Shown: positions 23,448 through 37,104, counted from the first letter of the stretch. The stretch: DNA of 64,000 nt from Dioscorea cayenensis subsp. rotundata (GCF_009730915.1 NC_052489.1:23801916-23865915), one strand, 5' to 3'. The notes: a model not told the origin generated them from the letters alone. A program made the numbers and translations.

Positions 23448-24776
23448 TAGAAAAAATAGTCCTCTATATGTATAACATATAAATCGCTATTTGTTAGAAA
23501 AGTTGATTTGATTACACCCTTACATGTCATAAACAACCTCCGGCATAAACACATTGATCCTAATTTCCATAAAAAATTAATAACATTTATAATCTCGGTC
23601 CATTTTCAACAACGTTTGGTAAAATAGGACTTTCAACAACTTTGTTGGTTAATTCATTATTTGGCTTTTTCTATATAACTTGTGATATGATCAGGTGGTT
23701 TATACTAGTATCATAGCATTGATTTCATTGTTGACTTTGGTGGTAGATCCAAAAATCTATATGTATAATTCTTCTCTTCATTGTGATCTTGGTGGAAAAC
23801 CAATGCATCAAAATTTCAATGGTCATTTTGTGGTGGTGGTGGTGGTGATCATTTTGATGGTTTCTAACTTTTACTTGTCTTGCCAAAAATTCATATTTGA
23901 AATGGGAAACTTTGACATGTTGGTTTATTTGGTTGAAAGAAGGCACATGTGCATGATGAATTTTTCAAATATGTTCACTTAATTGCCATCCTTTTTTTTT
24001 TATATATATTTTAAATTTAAGAGAACTTGTTTTTTTTTTTTAAATATGTTTTTGCTTATATTTTTCTCTTTATTTATGCATATCACATATTAGAAATATA
24101 ATTTGATATTCTCATATTTCATGTGTTATTCAATAATATAAGCTAAAACAAATTTATTTGCACCCAATTTAAAAAACATAAAAAAATGAATTGAAAATAA
24201 GTTTTTCAAAACAAATAGATGAAAAATTAATTCACCATTTTCAATGGTTTGACTGACTTTTAAAACATATATATATATATATAACTAAAATTCTATTTAC
24301 TGTGATATAGCAAATGGTCAATTTTAATGAATATTGTACTGCTAAATTCCAAATCAGGTCTATCAAACACAATCAGAAATGCAAACAATATCATGCAATT
24401 TGGTACAAGTCCATAGATGACCAACCTGCCTTCCATTCTTTTCATTTGATAAGTTAGTTTGATGAAAAGTTAGAAGAAGTGAAACTTAGATGGAACTCTT
24501 GTACTAATTGCTTCCAAAACATGGCTCAATTTCCATTTATATTTATTATGTTATATATCATAATGATATGAGACATTTTAGTACTATTATAATTATATAT
24601 TTATTTATTTATTTATTTATTTACTAAATAGACTAAGATGACAAGGAGAAGACATCAATTATTTCATAGTAGTACATTGGTTATTATTGTACTTCTAGCT
24701 AGATATGTTAGATCATAGAAAAGACTACTCTTTTTTCCCTCTTTCTTCATTTAAAATTATATATATATATATATTT

Positions 24777-24842
24777 ATAGTTTGGAATTCAAGAACCTAA
24801 TTATATATATATATATAATTAGGTTCTTGAATTCCAAACTAT
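24777..24842. repeat. perfect 66-bp palindrome
   Basis: Each 33-base half is the exact reverse complement of the other: the left runs from atagtttggaattcaagaac into (ta)n, and the right runs from (ta)n to gttcttgaattccaaactat. There is no spacer. It would form a long hairpin or cruciform. Non-coding. Confidence 0.95.
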
Positions 24843-25997
24843 TTGGGTAGTTTGATTGAATTTAATCAGAGTGGTTTAAAAGTCATGCATTAGTAGTGAT
24901 TTGAAATATGTATTATGGAGTTTAGCTCAACCTTGCTATCAAATATCAACAACAATCACCATCAACTTTCATTGAATTAGTGTTGTTGGATTAGATCACT
25001 AAACTTCAATGACTATGAGCATTATTTATGAATGAAAAAAAGATCAAACATCTCCTCATTCACTCAACTCTCTTTGTTTTATCACCAAACATGGATTCAA
25101 TCTAAAGTTATGCCCAATGCAATGGAAAGCTACTTATTAACTTACCATTATTTGTTTATTTCTTGAGGAAAAAAAACCCCCTAATTTCCTATATATCATC
25201 ACAGTTGAAGATTATTTCAAAAATTTTATAAAAATATTTAAATTTTTATATTTAATATTCACTTCTTTTTCTCACTCAAATATATATTTTTTTTTTAAAA
25301 AGTTTTATTTTAGTTATTATTTAAATATTTGCAGTTAATTCATAATATAAATAAATAAAATATGATATGTGGAAGTGTGTAAATTATTGTTTTTTTTCTC
25401 ATTGAGATAAATAGTGCAAAAGTTTTTTTATTTCTTCTTAATTTCTCAAATTTTGCACATTAAAAGGGTGACATATATATATATATATGAGTTATGAGGT
25501 GGGCCAAGCTAAGGAATAGATCTATCTCATATTAGGATAGGGTCTAGTAGGGCCCACCATAATCATGGACAGACGATGCAAAATAAGATAAGCTCGTACA
25601 TGTGGGGCCCATCATATCAATCCTTCAAGACAAAAACCAATTAAAAAAGTTCATGGTTGGGGGCCCCACTAGCTTTAGGCCCACGCATCAAACGGCCCAA
25701 CCATAAAACTTGGGCCCGCATCAGTGGTAAGGGTGGACCCCACCTAAAATGCAATAAAAGCCCAACTGCTGGGAACCAGTCACCTTAGCCCTAACAGAAA
25801 GCAAGGTTTTAACTTTCTTTTCCATCACTATTAATTATGCATGGCCCCCCCATCAACACATTCCTTTCCTCTCTCTCTTTCTCTCTCTGTCTTATTTATT
25901 TAATTTTAAAAAAAGTTCTCTTAGAAAGGAGTAAAATATCTTCATGGAAAAAAGAAACATTATGAATTGAGCATTAGTTGCTAATTTTCATTAATTA

Positions 25998-25999
<2 letters not shown>

Positions 26000-26043
<44 letters not shown>

Positions 26044-26044
26044 T
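26000..26044. repeat. (TC)n(TA)n compound microsatellite
   Basis: About 14 tc units run directly into about 8 ta units. Confidence 0.9.
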
Positions 26045-29000
26045 TCAATGTAGACAGATTTAAATCAACTTTTAATTTGTTTTATTAAACCAAAACATGA
26101 TTATAGTATTAAAAGCAAAAATACTAAATTACAATTGTATTTTGTATCATATATTGTCAATATTAATTAACGTAATATATTTTTTTATATTGTATTATTA
26201 ATCTTAATTTAGCCTGCATCGACCCTAATTAGACTTTTGACTCCTGATTTTGGGGTTTATTAGATAAATACCGGAGTTGAGTCTCATAATATTTAATAAA
26301 AATCACATGAATAATATAATTATTATAATTTGATCTGCTTGTGATGACTCTTTAATTATATACACTACACAAGTGAATATATAATAGGACTAAGAAGACA
26401 TAGGAAATAAAGAAATAAGAAGCACACAAGTGGATGAGTGTTATGCATCTTCCAATAATGATTTAATTAGCATGTGGAATAAGAAAGGAATGATTTAACA
26501 AAACTAAGTATTAATTAATGGCAAAGGGGGGGAATTGAAAGTAGTGTGGGTAGTGATGGTGGGTGCATGGTGGCAATACAAAGCCTATTGATGCTTTTAA
26601 TGCAACTAATAATAATAAAGTTTGCTTAAGATTCATACTAATTGATTTGGATGCTGGCCTAATTTATTGAGTAAAAGGCAAAGATTAGTATTATAAAGAG
26701 CATATCATCACATGAACCAAGACTCAAGGCAGTGATAAATAAAAAAAAAAAAGTAAGGAAAAGCATGTGAATTGAAGTCATAATGGTGCTTGAATTGGAG
26801 TCCATTAACAATTCAAGCTAACATCATCATCATCACCTCTGAAGAGGATAACAAGGCACAGTGTGATAAACAAAGTAGTGTTTGATGTGCTCATGGTGGT
26901 GATTAAATGTAAGCACAAGGATAACATGGGGACAAGACAATGCAAGTAGGGATTAGTTGTCAATTAATTGATGCATTACTTTGCTTTCTCACAACCATAA
27001 CCAACCAAATCAATATATATCTATTAAAAAAGTAGTAAAGCTTAGGTAAATACATCTTATAATTAAGCCATTTTAATTTTATTTTGATTTTTAATTGCTT
27101 AATTTTATCCATTGGAGTTGGCAACTATAATAAGGCATTCCATAAATCACATAAGTCTATTTCTTCATATCATCAAAAACAACCTAAAAGTCGCTTCAAT
27201 TGCTTTCATAATTAATAATTTAAAAAGAAATTTGATTGAATTTTATTAATAAACTAGTATTTTGTGTTTCTAGAAAACGTTTTCTCAAATTTTATTTTAT
27301 TTTCATACACTCGAGTCTAATTTTCAAATAAAAACGCTCTGAATATTTTGGAAGAGGAAATTGTGATTTATTCAAACATGAAATTCTCAAACTTAATAAA
27401 GATTTGTCAAGAAAAGCCAAATGAAGCCGAGTATAAGCTATGTAACTCTAAAAAAATTCAAAATGTATTATTCTTCTAATTAAATAATTTAATAATACAT
27501 TTTTAAGTTCAAAAGATTAAAAAAAAAAAAAAGGTGCTTTCCCCTAAATATATATATATATATATAGATTTATCAGGCATAACATTTGGTGTTAGGTATG
27601 AATCTGTATTGATTATCACTTGATGCGAAGTTGATTTTTCTAAATTCTTATTTAAGAGGATAGCGACAAATTTGAGGGTTAAAATCACAATAAAACTTAT
27701 TACTAATAAAAAGGTGAATAAAAAAGTCAAATAAGAGAAGAAGTTATAAAAAGGAAATCAAAGTTAGTGGGCATGTCTTTCAATGGGTGGTGGAATGTTG
27801 AACAAGAGAGAAACATAGAAAAGCAAAGATGTTGAAAAGAAAATTCGGATTGAGATAGAGAAAGAGATGGAGATGGAGATGGTGATGCAATGCACAAAAG
27901 AATCAGCATAGCAGCCCTAAAATGACTAAGGAAAAAAGAACCATCTAACCTTTTTTTTCTTTCTTTTTTTCTTTTTTTTTTGTGTTTTTTGTGTGTGTGT
28001 GTCTAAATTAAAAAACAATATCACAAACCAAACTTTGGAAGCCGGCCATTAAAAATGAAAGAGATGTGTTATTGGGTGGTACCTCACAAGAAAATGCTCA
28101 ACCATCATGAAATAATACTCACTTTCTCAATCTTTGCTTTTCAATCCATATCCCTGAAAGAATAATAAAAATATACAGTATCATTTGCATTGCAAGGCCA
28201 AGACAATGACAAGGGATTTTTAGTGCAAGGGTGACTGGTGATGGTTTATATTCTGTAAAAGAGTGTGGCAGGTGCTGTATAGGCAACCACACATACAGAA
28301 AAAAAATAAAATAATAATATATAGTAATAAATAAATAAGAGAATCACATCTTTGTAAGAAGAGAAGCCAAAATGAAAGCAAAAGATGAGATAATAAGTGA
28401 GGGAGATGGCTTTTGACATGAAGGGTTTTATGGTGGAATGGGAAAGCAAAGATGGAAAAAGAAAACAAGGATGCATATGGGTCTCACATATAAGGTGCAT
28501 GTCAGGGTATCTACCTGGCGTGTTTGAGGACAATGCCTTACTTAGCACATATAGTTCCAAGTGTGACAGAGTGGCCTTTCTTTGAATTGATGCTTGAAAA
28601 GAACCCTCTCCTTTCTTCACACTTCTCTCTTTCATTTCTCAAATTCTCAATTCTAATCATGGAGGGGCCACTTGGTGATGTGTTTCATTTGAACTCACTG
28701 CTTCACACAACACATGTTAGATGGATTCCATACTAGATTTAAAAAAAAGGAGATTTGTTGGCTGATTAATATTACCTCAATAGATTAATCAATCATTCAT
28801 CAACCACCTGACCAGGCAAGTATTGAAAGAAAAAAAAAGAAAGAAATAAATAAATAAATAAAGTTTTTCTTTTTTTCTTTTCCTCTGATTGATGCACACT
28901 CAGAGATTGGATAATTATAATTAACACTGTTGTACTACTGTGAACACTGTAATTGAATCTATGCCTTTTGTCTACAAAAATTTTGTAAAAATGATATGAA

Positions 29001-29070
29001 TTTATCTTCTAATTAATAAACCTTTTTAATATTAACTCTATGCATTTGAATACTATAATCTATGGGATTA

Positions 29071-29071
29071 C

Positions 29072-29109
<38 letters not shown>
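29071..29109. repeat. (ATT)n microsatellite
   Basis: About thirteen uninterrupted att units in the gene desert. Confidence 0.9.
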
Positions 29110-29110
<1 letters not shown>

Positions 29111-31907
29111 AAGCATGATAGGTAATTTTGAAGGTTTTTGATGTGCCTGAGAAAACAACTAGAATTGGAGACAGTTGAACAGCCTTAAAGATATCTAACA
29201 ACTGCCACATTGAAGTTGTAGGACAGTCATCAAGAAACCTACCAAGCATGAGACCAAGAAACTTGGCGTCAAATGCAAACACTTAACCCAACAAACATGA
29301 GCCTTATATTTAATTTTTAGTTGATCGATTGATTCGGCGCAAATCATGTTCCATTGACTTGGATTGATCTTGATGTAATCTTATGTGGGTGGATCCCAAA
29401 TCCTTAATTAGCTATTCAAACAAGGCAATCTATTTCCTTCTCTTCTTTTTACAAGATTCATTTTGGATTAGTTGCTTGGCTTCTTATAAAAACCATTGAG
29501 CATATGTCTTGCTATTGACAAAAAGAAGGAAAAAAGTGAAGAAGGTGCATGGAAATTGGGTTAGATAATGATGTGATCATATAAGAATTAAGAAGAAAAC
29601 AATAATCGATGAGGTTTCTTTAAAATTCAAACAAGTTGGCAGTGGGGGTGATGCAAAGAAAAAAAAAAGGGAAGCGTTGGAAAAAGTTCAAAGTTATTGG
29701 CGTCAAAGAGTGCACTAGTATGAAGAAAGAATGAGAATGGCCAGCCATCCAACTTTGTCAGGGATTGCTTAGCCGAGGGAAAGAGACATGAGAGGAGGGC
29801 AAGGAGATATCAATCAAACTGAAAAATAAAATAATAAAGTATTTAAGTAGTAGTAGTAGTAGTAGCATTAGCATAAGAATAAGTATCAGCATAAGAAATG
29901 GAATAGAGATTGATTGTGACTAGGAAACCAATACAAAATGGTAGTGAAATGAAGGTGACCACCTCCTTTTGATTATTAGGAATTTCAGCCATTGAGTTTG
30001 TTTGATACTTGAAAAATAATTCCCCCATAAAAGACAAGAAACAAAGTTGGAAAGAATCTAAATGACAAGCCATGTCCAAAACTGAGTGGGTTTTGTATAT
30101 GGATTTAACTCTCAAAACAGTCAAAATGACAAGCAATATATATAAAGTCTTTGTCCTCAAGAAACAGCCAAAAAACCAAGTTGAGCCTAACAATGCTAGC
30201 TTACCATTTAACCATGGCTTATAAAAACAAAAGGAATAAAACAGAAGATTGAAAACATGAAAACGCAACAAAATGTCCAGGGAGGGAATCAATCAATCAC
30301 AAGGAATCACTATAAAATGAATCATAGATAGAGAGGTTGCCTTGTTTGACCCATCTCTCAGTCTTCTTCATCTAACTTCATTAATCTCTAAAAACTAAGT
30401 CCTATTCCCAAGAACAAGGAGAAGGCATCTCCCAATATGGAGAAAAGATATTACTATACTGAATGCCCCATATTTTAGGTATTTACTAGTTTAGATTACT
30501 TACCCAGAGAATTTCACCACTCCCAAAGCCTGTGTGAGTGATATTAATATACTGTGTGAGAAGACGTGACACCCATCTGCCTATCTATTATACTACATCC
30601 AAAGTATCCGTACAACTTCCTTGAATTTATTAACTAATTAAAATATATACCAAAGTTATGTGCATATATATATATATATAGATTGGAGTAAGAAATGGGG
30701 AAAAAAAACATAAATGTGGATGGTGGAAGGCAGAGAAGGGCGTTGGTCACAGAGGAGACCGACACTAGGTAACAGCGCTGCCTTTGTCTGCCAGTCACAC
30801 TGAGAAAGCGAAATTAAAATCATAAAAAGGACGTGCAGGTGCACTAGTGGCATACCATGCCATCATCTATTGCCCCCACTCTTAAAATTTACTTTTTTTA
30901 AAAAAAAAATAATTAAATTTTAGTTTTTTATTGTTAAATTACGAGTTATTGCCGTTATTTTGTAAGTTTGGATTATGTTAATATTTATTTTAACTCTTTG
31001 AGAATACAAATATTTTAATTGATATTATCTGTCTATCTACATTGACCCCAAAAAAAAAAAATTTTAATGGAAAATTTTATATAATTAAAAATTTTAGGAG
31101 TACACAATGGCTAGTTTATCATATTAACTGTATTACTTAAAATGCTAAATTGTCAGTTTAAATTTATGTAGTATGATGCTATGTCACCATAAATATCGGT
31201 CATGGTAGACCCAGGGATTAAATACTAATAAAAATCTTTAATTAAGATATTAATTCAATATATTTATTTTTTTTCTGAAATCTTTTTAAAAAAAGAAAAT
31301 ATCCAAAAACTCCTAATTTAAAAATCAATTATGACTCTAAACCTCAAATTAATTTTCATATATCTATCTAACACCACGGATTGCTAAACATATTGCTTAA
31401 AATAAAGAAATAAATGAGAACCAAATGGATGGGAGCCAAATCAGGGAATATGATGGAAGGTGGGGTGGGTGGAGGCAAAGGAACCGGACAATCCGGCAAA
31501 CAAAATAAATATTAAATATTAAATATTAAATCTAACCAAATAAATATTTCCCCTTAAAAAAAAAACTAAATAAATAAATAATAATAAAAAGGAAAGAAAG
31601 AAGCGCGAAGCGCGTGAGCAAGAGAAAGCGGAGGCGGAGTGCGTGACGAGGCCGACCCGCTCCTCGCCCCTTTTCCACTCGTTTCTCGTGTGCTACTTGT
31701 CCCGTGTCACTGTCTCTTGCCCTTGCCCTCATTTACTTTTTTCCCTATTTTCTTAGTAATTTTTAACATTCCTATTATTAAAATTCAAATATATATATAT
31801 ATATATATATTAATAATATTAATAAAATGTAATTAATTAAATTAGATTGAGCAGTCCGTTCACTTTCCCCCACATCTCGCTTGTCCTCTCTGTCCCCCAT
31901 TCTTAGC

Positions 31908-31915
31908 TATAAATA
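31908..31915 (+). promoter_or_regulatory. TATA box of the BOI-like gene
   Basis: TATAAATA lies 75-82 bases upstream of the start codon at 31990, after a C-rich stretch, and is followed by a purine-rich leader (agagaagagaagagaag). Confidence 0.65.
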
Positions 31916-31989
31916 TAAAACCATAAAACCATCGTAAGAGAAGAGAAGAGAAGAGAAAAAGAAAAGCGTACTCGTTTCAGCTTCCATCC

Positions 31990-33045
31990 ATGGCTGTTCC
32001 TGCCCCACGAGCTCTCGCCCTTGAAGAGCATCACCATCTCCACCACCACCAGAGCACCAACCTCTTCGGAGCCTGCTATGAATCCTCATACCCTATTAGT
32101 CATCAGCCGCTCAACGCGTTCAGTGGACCTGAAAGCGAGCTCACCTGCAATGCCTCGGGATCAAGGAAGCGTAGTCGGATGCCGGATGGTGCTGTCGCGA
32201 ACTCCTTGTTTTCTGGGATGAAATCGGCAGCGCTTGCCACCGGATTGCAGCTTTCCGGTGATCAAACCCGGATGATCGCCTCTGCCGCTACATCTACCAG
32301 TGGCCGCCCTTCTGCTGTCTCTCCGGTCGCTAAAGACATCGTCTCGTTTCTCTACAACCAGAATCTGGAGATCGATGCGCTCATCCGGCTCCAGGTATGG
32401 ATGGGGATCCTTCCTCTCGATTTAACTTTCTCGCGCGATCTGGAGCTTGATTCTTTGCTTTCTATATGGTTTCAGAATGAGAGGTTGAGATCGGGAGTGG
32501 AAGAGATTCGGAAGAGGCATTGCAGGGCGATGTTGTCGGCGTTGGAGGATAGGGTGGCGAAGCGGATGATGGAGAAGGATGCGGAGCTGGAAATGGCGAG
32601 GCGGAGGAACGCTGATCTTGAAGAGAAGCTACGGCAGCTCGCCTCTGAGAACCAGATCTGGTTCAATGTCGCCCGGAACAACGAGGCCGTCGTCTCAGGG
32701 CTTCGGTCCACTCTCGAACAAGCTCTTCTTCAGAACGCCGCCGTCGGAGTTCCGCCTGTGGAGGGAGTCGGTGATAGCGACGGTGGCGCGTTCGCCGTCG
32801 ACGATGCTCAGTCGTGCTGCTTTGAAGCGAGGATCGCCGGCGGCGACGAGGAGGCCGACGCCGAGAGAAAGAACAAGGCGCTGAAGAGGCGGATGGAGTG
32901 TAAGGTTTGCGGGGAGAGGGAGGCGTGCGTTCTGGTGCTCCCCTGCCGGCACTTTTGCTTATGCAGGGACTGCGAATCATTTGTTGACACGTGTCCCGTT
33001 TGTCAGTCAGCGAAGAACGGCAACCTACACGTCTTCCTGTCCTAA
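31990..33045 (+). CDS. BOI-like RING-type E3 ubiquitin ligase, 2 exons
   Basis: Exons 31990-32394 and 32476-33045 give about 324 residues. The family (BOTRYTIS SUSCEPTIBLE1 INTERACTOR and relatives) are ubiquitin ligases linked to stress responses and hormone signalling in Arabidopsis. The N-terminal half has the family block EIDALIRLQ and, after the intron, NERLRSGVEEIRKRHCRAML. A long predicted coiled coil follows, then the pre-RING segment ENQIWFNVARNNEAVVSGLR. The C-terminal RING reads MECKVCGEREACVLVLPC, then CRDCESFVDTCPVC, with all metal ligands visible, and the protein ends in the family tail VFLS. The 81-base intron has standard GT...CAG borders but is also a multiple of three and stop-free, so an unspliced transcript would add 27 residues. 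The gene is GC-rich compared with its surroundings. Start chosen at the first ATG after the TATA box. Confidence 0.92.
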   Translation: MAVPAPRALALEEHHHLHHHQSTNLFGACYESSYPISHQPLNAFSGPESELTCNASGSRKRSRMPDGAVANSLFSGMKSAALATGLQLSGDQTRMIASAATSTSGRPSAVSPVAKDIVSFLYNQNLEIDALIRLQVWMGILPLDLTFSRDLELDSLLSIWFQNERLRSGVEEIRKRHCRAMLSALEDRVAKRMMEKDAELEMARRRNADLEEKLRQLASENQIWFNVARNNEAVVSGLRSTLEQALLQNAAVGVPPVEGVGDSDGGAFAVDDAQSCCFEARIAGGDEEADAERKNKALKRRMECKVCGEREACVLVLPCRHFCLCRDCESFVDTCPVCQSAKNGNLHVFLS

Positions 33046-33306
33046 TTTGGCGGGAAACGTTGATCCATTTTCGGTTTCTTCGTTTGCGTCCAGCACTTCA
33101 TATTTTGTCCCCTTTTTTTTTTCTTAAAAAAAAAATTATTTTTGTTATTAAAATCTCTGGATTTGTTACTTGAATTAAAACTGCAGAAATTTTTTATATA
33201 ATTTTATTTTCCCTATTTTATTAACGATAATTACTTTCTTAAAAAAAAAAAGTTAAAAATATGACCAGCTTGGAATTCAGTATTGGAAACCGACATAATA
33301 GTATGA

Positions 33307-33344
<38 letters not shown>

Positions 33345-36300
33345 GGGAGTTGCATTTGGAGAAATCACTGCAATGAAACATTGACTTATTAAAGCATCAA
33401 AATTGTGGCACTTAAGTTGGCACATAATGGCCATGCACGGGCCCACCATGGAAACTCTTGTTAATTATAAAAGTCTAATGAATCAATGAATCAATGGAAC
33501 AAACGTAGAATAACAAATATTTACATTGATTCATTTTTCCCCCTTTTTTTTTTGGTAATTATTATTACTTCATTTACAAATAATGATGGCAAGGCCACGG
33601 TTTACTCCCAAAAATATATAATTCATTTAAAATTTTGAAAGGCATATTATCCCGAACCCATAGATCTATATTTTGCACCAAAATTCCTTGACCTTTTCAA
33701 ACTTAGCTGCTTAACACTAAAAAATTGAAATAATTAACACTGATTTATTTCATATAACAATAGTCATAACCTTTTAGAGTATTTTAATATTATTATGTTC
33801 TTCAAAAATTTTATAAAAAATAATTGAATAGAATTTTTGCATAAATAACAATTAATAAATTACTAAATATTTTTTTGGTATAAAAAATTACATCATATTA
33901 AAGAAAATCAATATGAAGACACTCTGCTTTGCAAATCATGGTCACAAAATAACACTTATGGTGGTTATATATGAATAAATATTGTTAACTAATCAATACA
34001 AAATAGAATATCAAAACAAATATTGGAAAGAGAAACTAATTTTAATAGATTTACAAAAAGTGAGAAACTAACATGAGGTCGTCAAGACTTCCTCCAAATG
34101 CATAGCATAATAAAAAATATATTTAAGGTGATGTATACATATTTTTGAAAAAAAAAAAATAATAAACTAAAATAACTTGTAAACTATTGAAGACTTAAGT
34201 TTGTTTTAAACTCTCATTAAAGCGAAAAAAAAGTAAAAAAAATAGTATTTATTTTATAAATTTGAGTTGAATATAAAAATCTAGTTAAATTTTAATAAAA
34301 GTTAGAAGAAAAAAATTGTGTAAATTAATTCAAAATAACTAAAAATATTCAAATAATAATTGCAATTAAGTTTTCTCTTCGTAAACATATTACCATATAA
34401 GTTCTAGTATATATATTTAGTTTAAATTTAAATTATTATTATTTTAATAAATATGGATAAATCACATATTTTTATTTTTTTTATATAAAAAAAATATACA
34501 TTTGTAAACACTAATAAAAATTTTAAATAGATCCTAGAAAGATTTGTGTGAACCCAGTACTCATCAAGTGGAAATTTTTTTTTTTTGCCTTCTCTAGTGA
34601 CAACTGACCCTTCAAATCACTGTCCTCATTCACCATTAAACAACAACAGAGCATGAAAACATGTGAAAGTTTTCATCTTTTCTTTCTTTGTTCCATTGAT
34701 AGTTTCTGTGTTATTTTTGATGGTACATTTCCATGCACTCTGACACTAATCAATCCCTGTTTTTTTACTGTCAATCTCACATGGTTTGCTGCTGTAGTGT
34801 ACTCTATATATTCATTGGAATAGCATAAGGAGACAATCTCACCACACTGTTCTAGTGGAGGACAAACAAACATCAACTCTTAGAAATCTCAAACATAAAT
34901 CACTATTCTATGACATCCATTTATTTATTTATTTATTATTCATTTGTTTTGAGATACACTTTTGTAAAAATGAGAGTGTTTGACTTATTTTCTTTAGTGG
35001 TAGAGTTTGATTTCTTTTATTAAGCAAAGTGTTTTATGTTAAAAAAAAAAAAAGGAAAAAGTTAGTATTTGATATAGTTTTGGTGGGTTAGGAATACATG
35101 GGAAATGTGAACCTTTTTCTTTTCTCTTTTATTAAAGTGGGCCTGCAACTTCTCTACTCTGTCAAATGCTTTGGCTTTTCTCTTAATTTTGGTAACATGC
35201 ACAAGGTTGGGTGTGGGACCTGTTGTCTGCCAGAGATTGTCTTATGGTCAAGTTATTATTTATTATATATTTTCTTGGAGAAATCTAATGAATCAGTTGA
35301 CTTGTCCTGCTTTCCTTTATTATTTATTTATTTATTTATTTTTATTTTTTTTTTAGCTTTATGTTTAGCAGTATCTTTCCATATGCTTCTGGTCAATAGG
35401 AGACATGATCAGTAGGTACTGTCCAAGAAGCCATTGTATTTGCTTTTATGAATTGTTCCTCTCCGCAATGTATTTATAAATCAATGTTTTCATATGAAAA
35501 TTATAATTTTATTAAAAAATTTAAAATAATTATAAAGGAGAAGAAAAACAAAAAGAAAATAACAAATGATACATCAATAACATTACAGTTCACACGTTCC
35601 ACCAAAAATGAATATGAGTACTGGTATAAAAAACACATGATAATACCTGTGATTCATAATAAATGATCGTCAAACCATACATTATAAATATCACTTTAAA
35701 TAATAAAATATCTACAGATTCAGCCTGTTTTGTAGTCAAAGATTATCGTTTCATCCATACCACTATTATCACACTAAAAATATTTAAATTTTGTTAAATT
35801 GTGAAAGCATAATCCTCAAAATTGAGTATTTTTCCATATTCAGGAATCTAAATATCTAAGATAAAATTATATGATTAATTTTTATCATAACTGAAATAAG
35901 TGGCAGAGCACTAAAGTAAAAAAAAAAAAAACTTGGGCAATATTTTGATTCTCAACTCCACCAAAGTGATTACATACAAAGGTGGTGGGTTATGGGAACA
36001 GTGAAGAAATGGGTATAAATCAACTATACATCTCAATGTCAATGTCCAATGGTCACAAACATGAAGTTATGTGCCCACATGGCTGGCATATTCCCAATAA
36101 ACTAACTTGTTCTGCTTGTGGACCTTATTCATCATTCAAAGTGACAAACCCATGAACATGAACATCAATCACTACAGCACCACCACCACCAGTACTTTGT
36201 ACCATTTTAAAGATATATATATATATCTCTGAATACTTTTTAATAACTTTTATTTATTTATTTATTTATTTATTATTAGTATTAGTATTATTATTATTAT

Positions 36301-36969
36301 CTGAAGTCTATGGAATCATATCAACTTTATTAACTTTGGCAAGCTTTTAAGGTGGAGTGTGGAACCTAGTAATGAGGAGAAGGTGAGTTCATCTTGCATA
36401 GAAATTGGCAAAGGTGGCAGTAGCTTTTGTGGCTGTTGCATCACTGTGAGAATATGGCATAAGTATACAATTTTCATAATTGCTTACTGTTCATTGCTCA
36501 GCAATTCACTATAAAAGCTTCTTGTTTTTATATATATATATATATATTTTAATTATTGAGCATCATAATTAGATAGGACTTTTTTTTACTTGCATATCTT
36601 TGAATGTTTTACACGCTATGTTGGTGATATCAATTAGCATCAAAATGTAAACATGTTGAATTGAGCACTTTGATCGGTTGTTATAATTGAGGGACCAAAA
36701 ACACACATGTAAAACACATTATCTTGTTTTTCCATTAACTTTTTCCTTTTTTGTTTTATTCTGTATCACTTTGGAAGATAATTACAAAGTAATACATCAA
36801 ATCAATTTAGATTATTAGTAGAATAATATTTTGTAATTTTGATTTTTTTTAAATAATTTGCTGAATCAAGAAGGTAATTCATTCGATAGTTAAAAATTTC
36901 ATCATTGATAATAAATTAGTTTTTAATTAACAAAATTGACGTTCTTGATATTAGATCACATAGGCGTTG
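33046..36969. other. AT-rich intergenic DNA
   Basis: No coding gene supported. It includes the 3' UTR of the BOI-like gene in its first 150 bases, an (ATT)n microsatellite at 33307-33344, (TTTA)n tracts near 34919-34936, 35319-35342 and 36247-36272, and poly-A/T runs. Nothing else recognisable. Confidence 0.45.
33307..33344. repeat. (ATT)n microsatellite
   Basis: About twelve uninterrupted units. Confidence 0.9.
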
Positions 36970-37104
36970 AATTAAGCTTGGATTTTTTCTCTCACTTATG
37001 GTGAGAGGATTTAGCATTTTGTACTTCTGTTCTCCTTTTAATAAATCAGTGGTTTATCCACTTTTACTCAAAAAAAAAAAAAAAAAAAAAAAAAAATTAA
37101 GCTT
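36970..37104 (+). mobile_element. very short LINE 3' end insertion with target duplication
   Basis: About 85 bases match the 3' end of the LINE at 8.96-11.3 kb (tggtgagagg and aataaatc.gtggtttatccac), followed by a pure A tail of about 28 bases. The string aattaagctt flanks it at 36970-36979 and 37095-37104. This is a severely 5'-truncated copy of the same LINE family. Confidence 0.82.

Larger units (their letters stand above)
22326..31907. other. gene desert of about 9.5 kb
   Basis: No protein-coding gene is supported. Open frames here are short and low-complexity. A decayed block with repeated gtggtttata units occurs around 23000-23200, a fold-back element at 23326-23447, a perfect palindrome at 24777-24842, and a GGGCCC-rich patch (about 25500-25800) that looks like a promoter without a visible gene. 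Microsatellites are frequent. I checked by eye for common plant microRNA sequences and saw none, which is a weak test. Confidence 0.45.

Noticed and set aside
28493-28560. possible microRNA precursor around tgtcagggtatctacctgg
   Set aside because: No matching star arm could be found nearby and no known plant microRNA sequence is present.
28246-28635. 129-residue minus-strand frame
   Set aside because: Phenylalanine/tyrosine-rich product of AT-rich DNA, not protein-like.
29843-30292. 149-residue minus-strand frame with hydrophobic stretches
   Set aside because: AT-rich translation with a run of threonines from a (TAG)n repeat; no homology signature, no promoter or splice context.
32663-32980. 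105-residue arginine/proline-rich minus-strand frame
   Set aside because: Antisense of the RING coding region; composition is explained by high GC.
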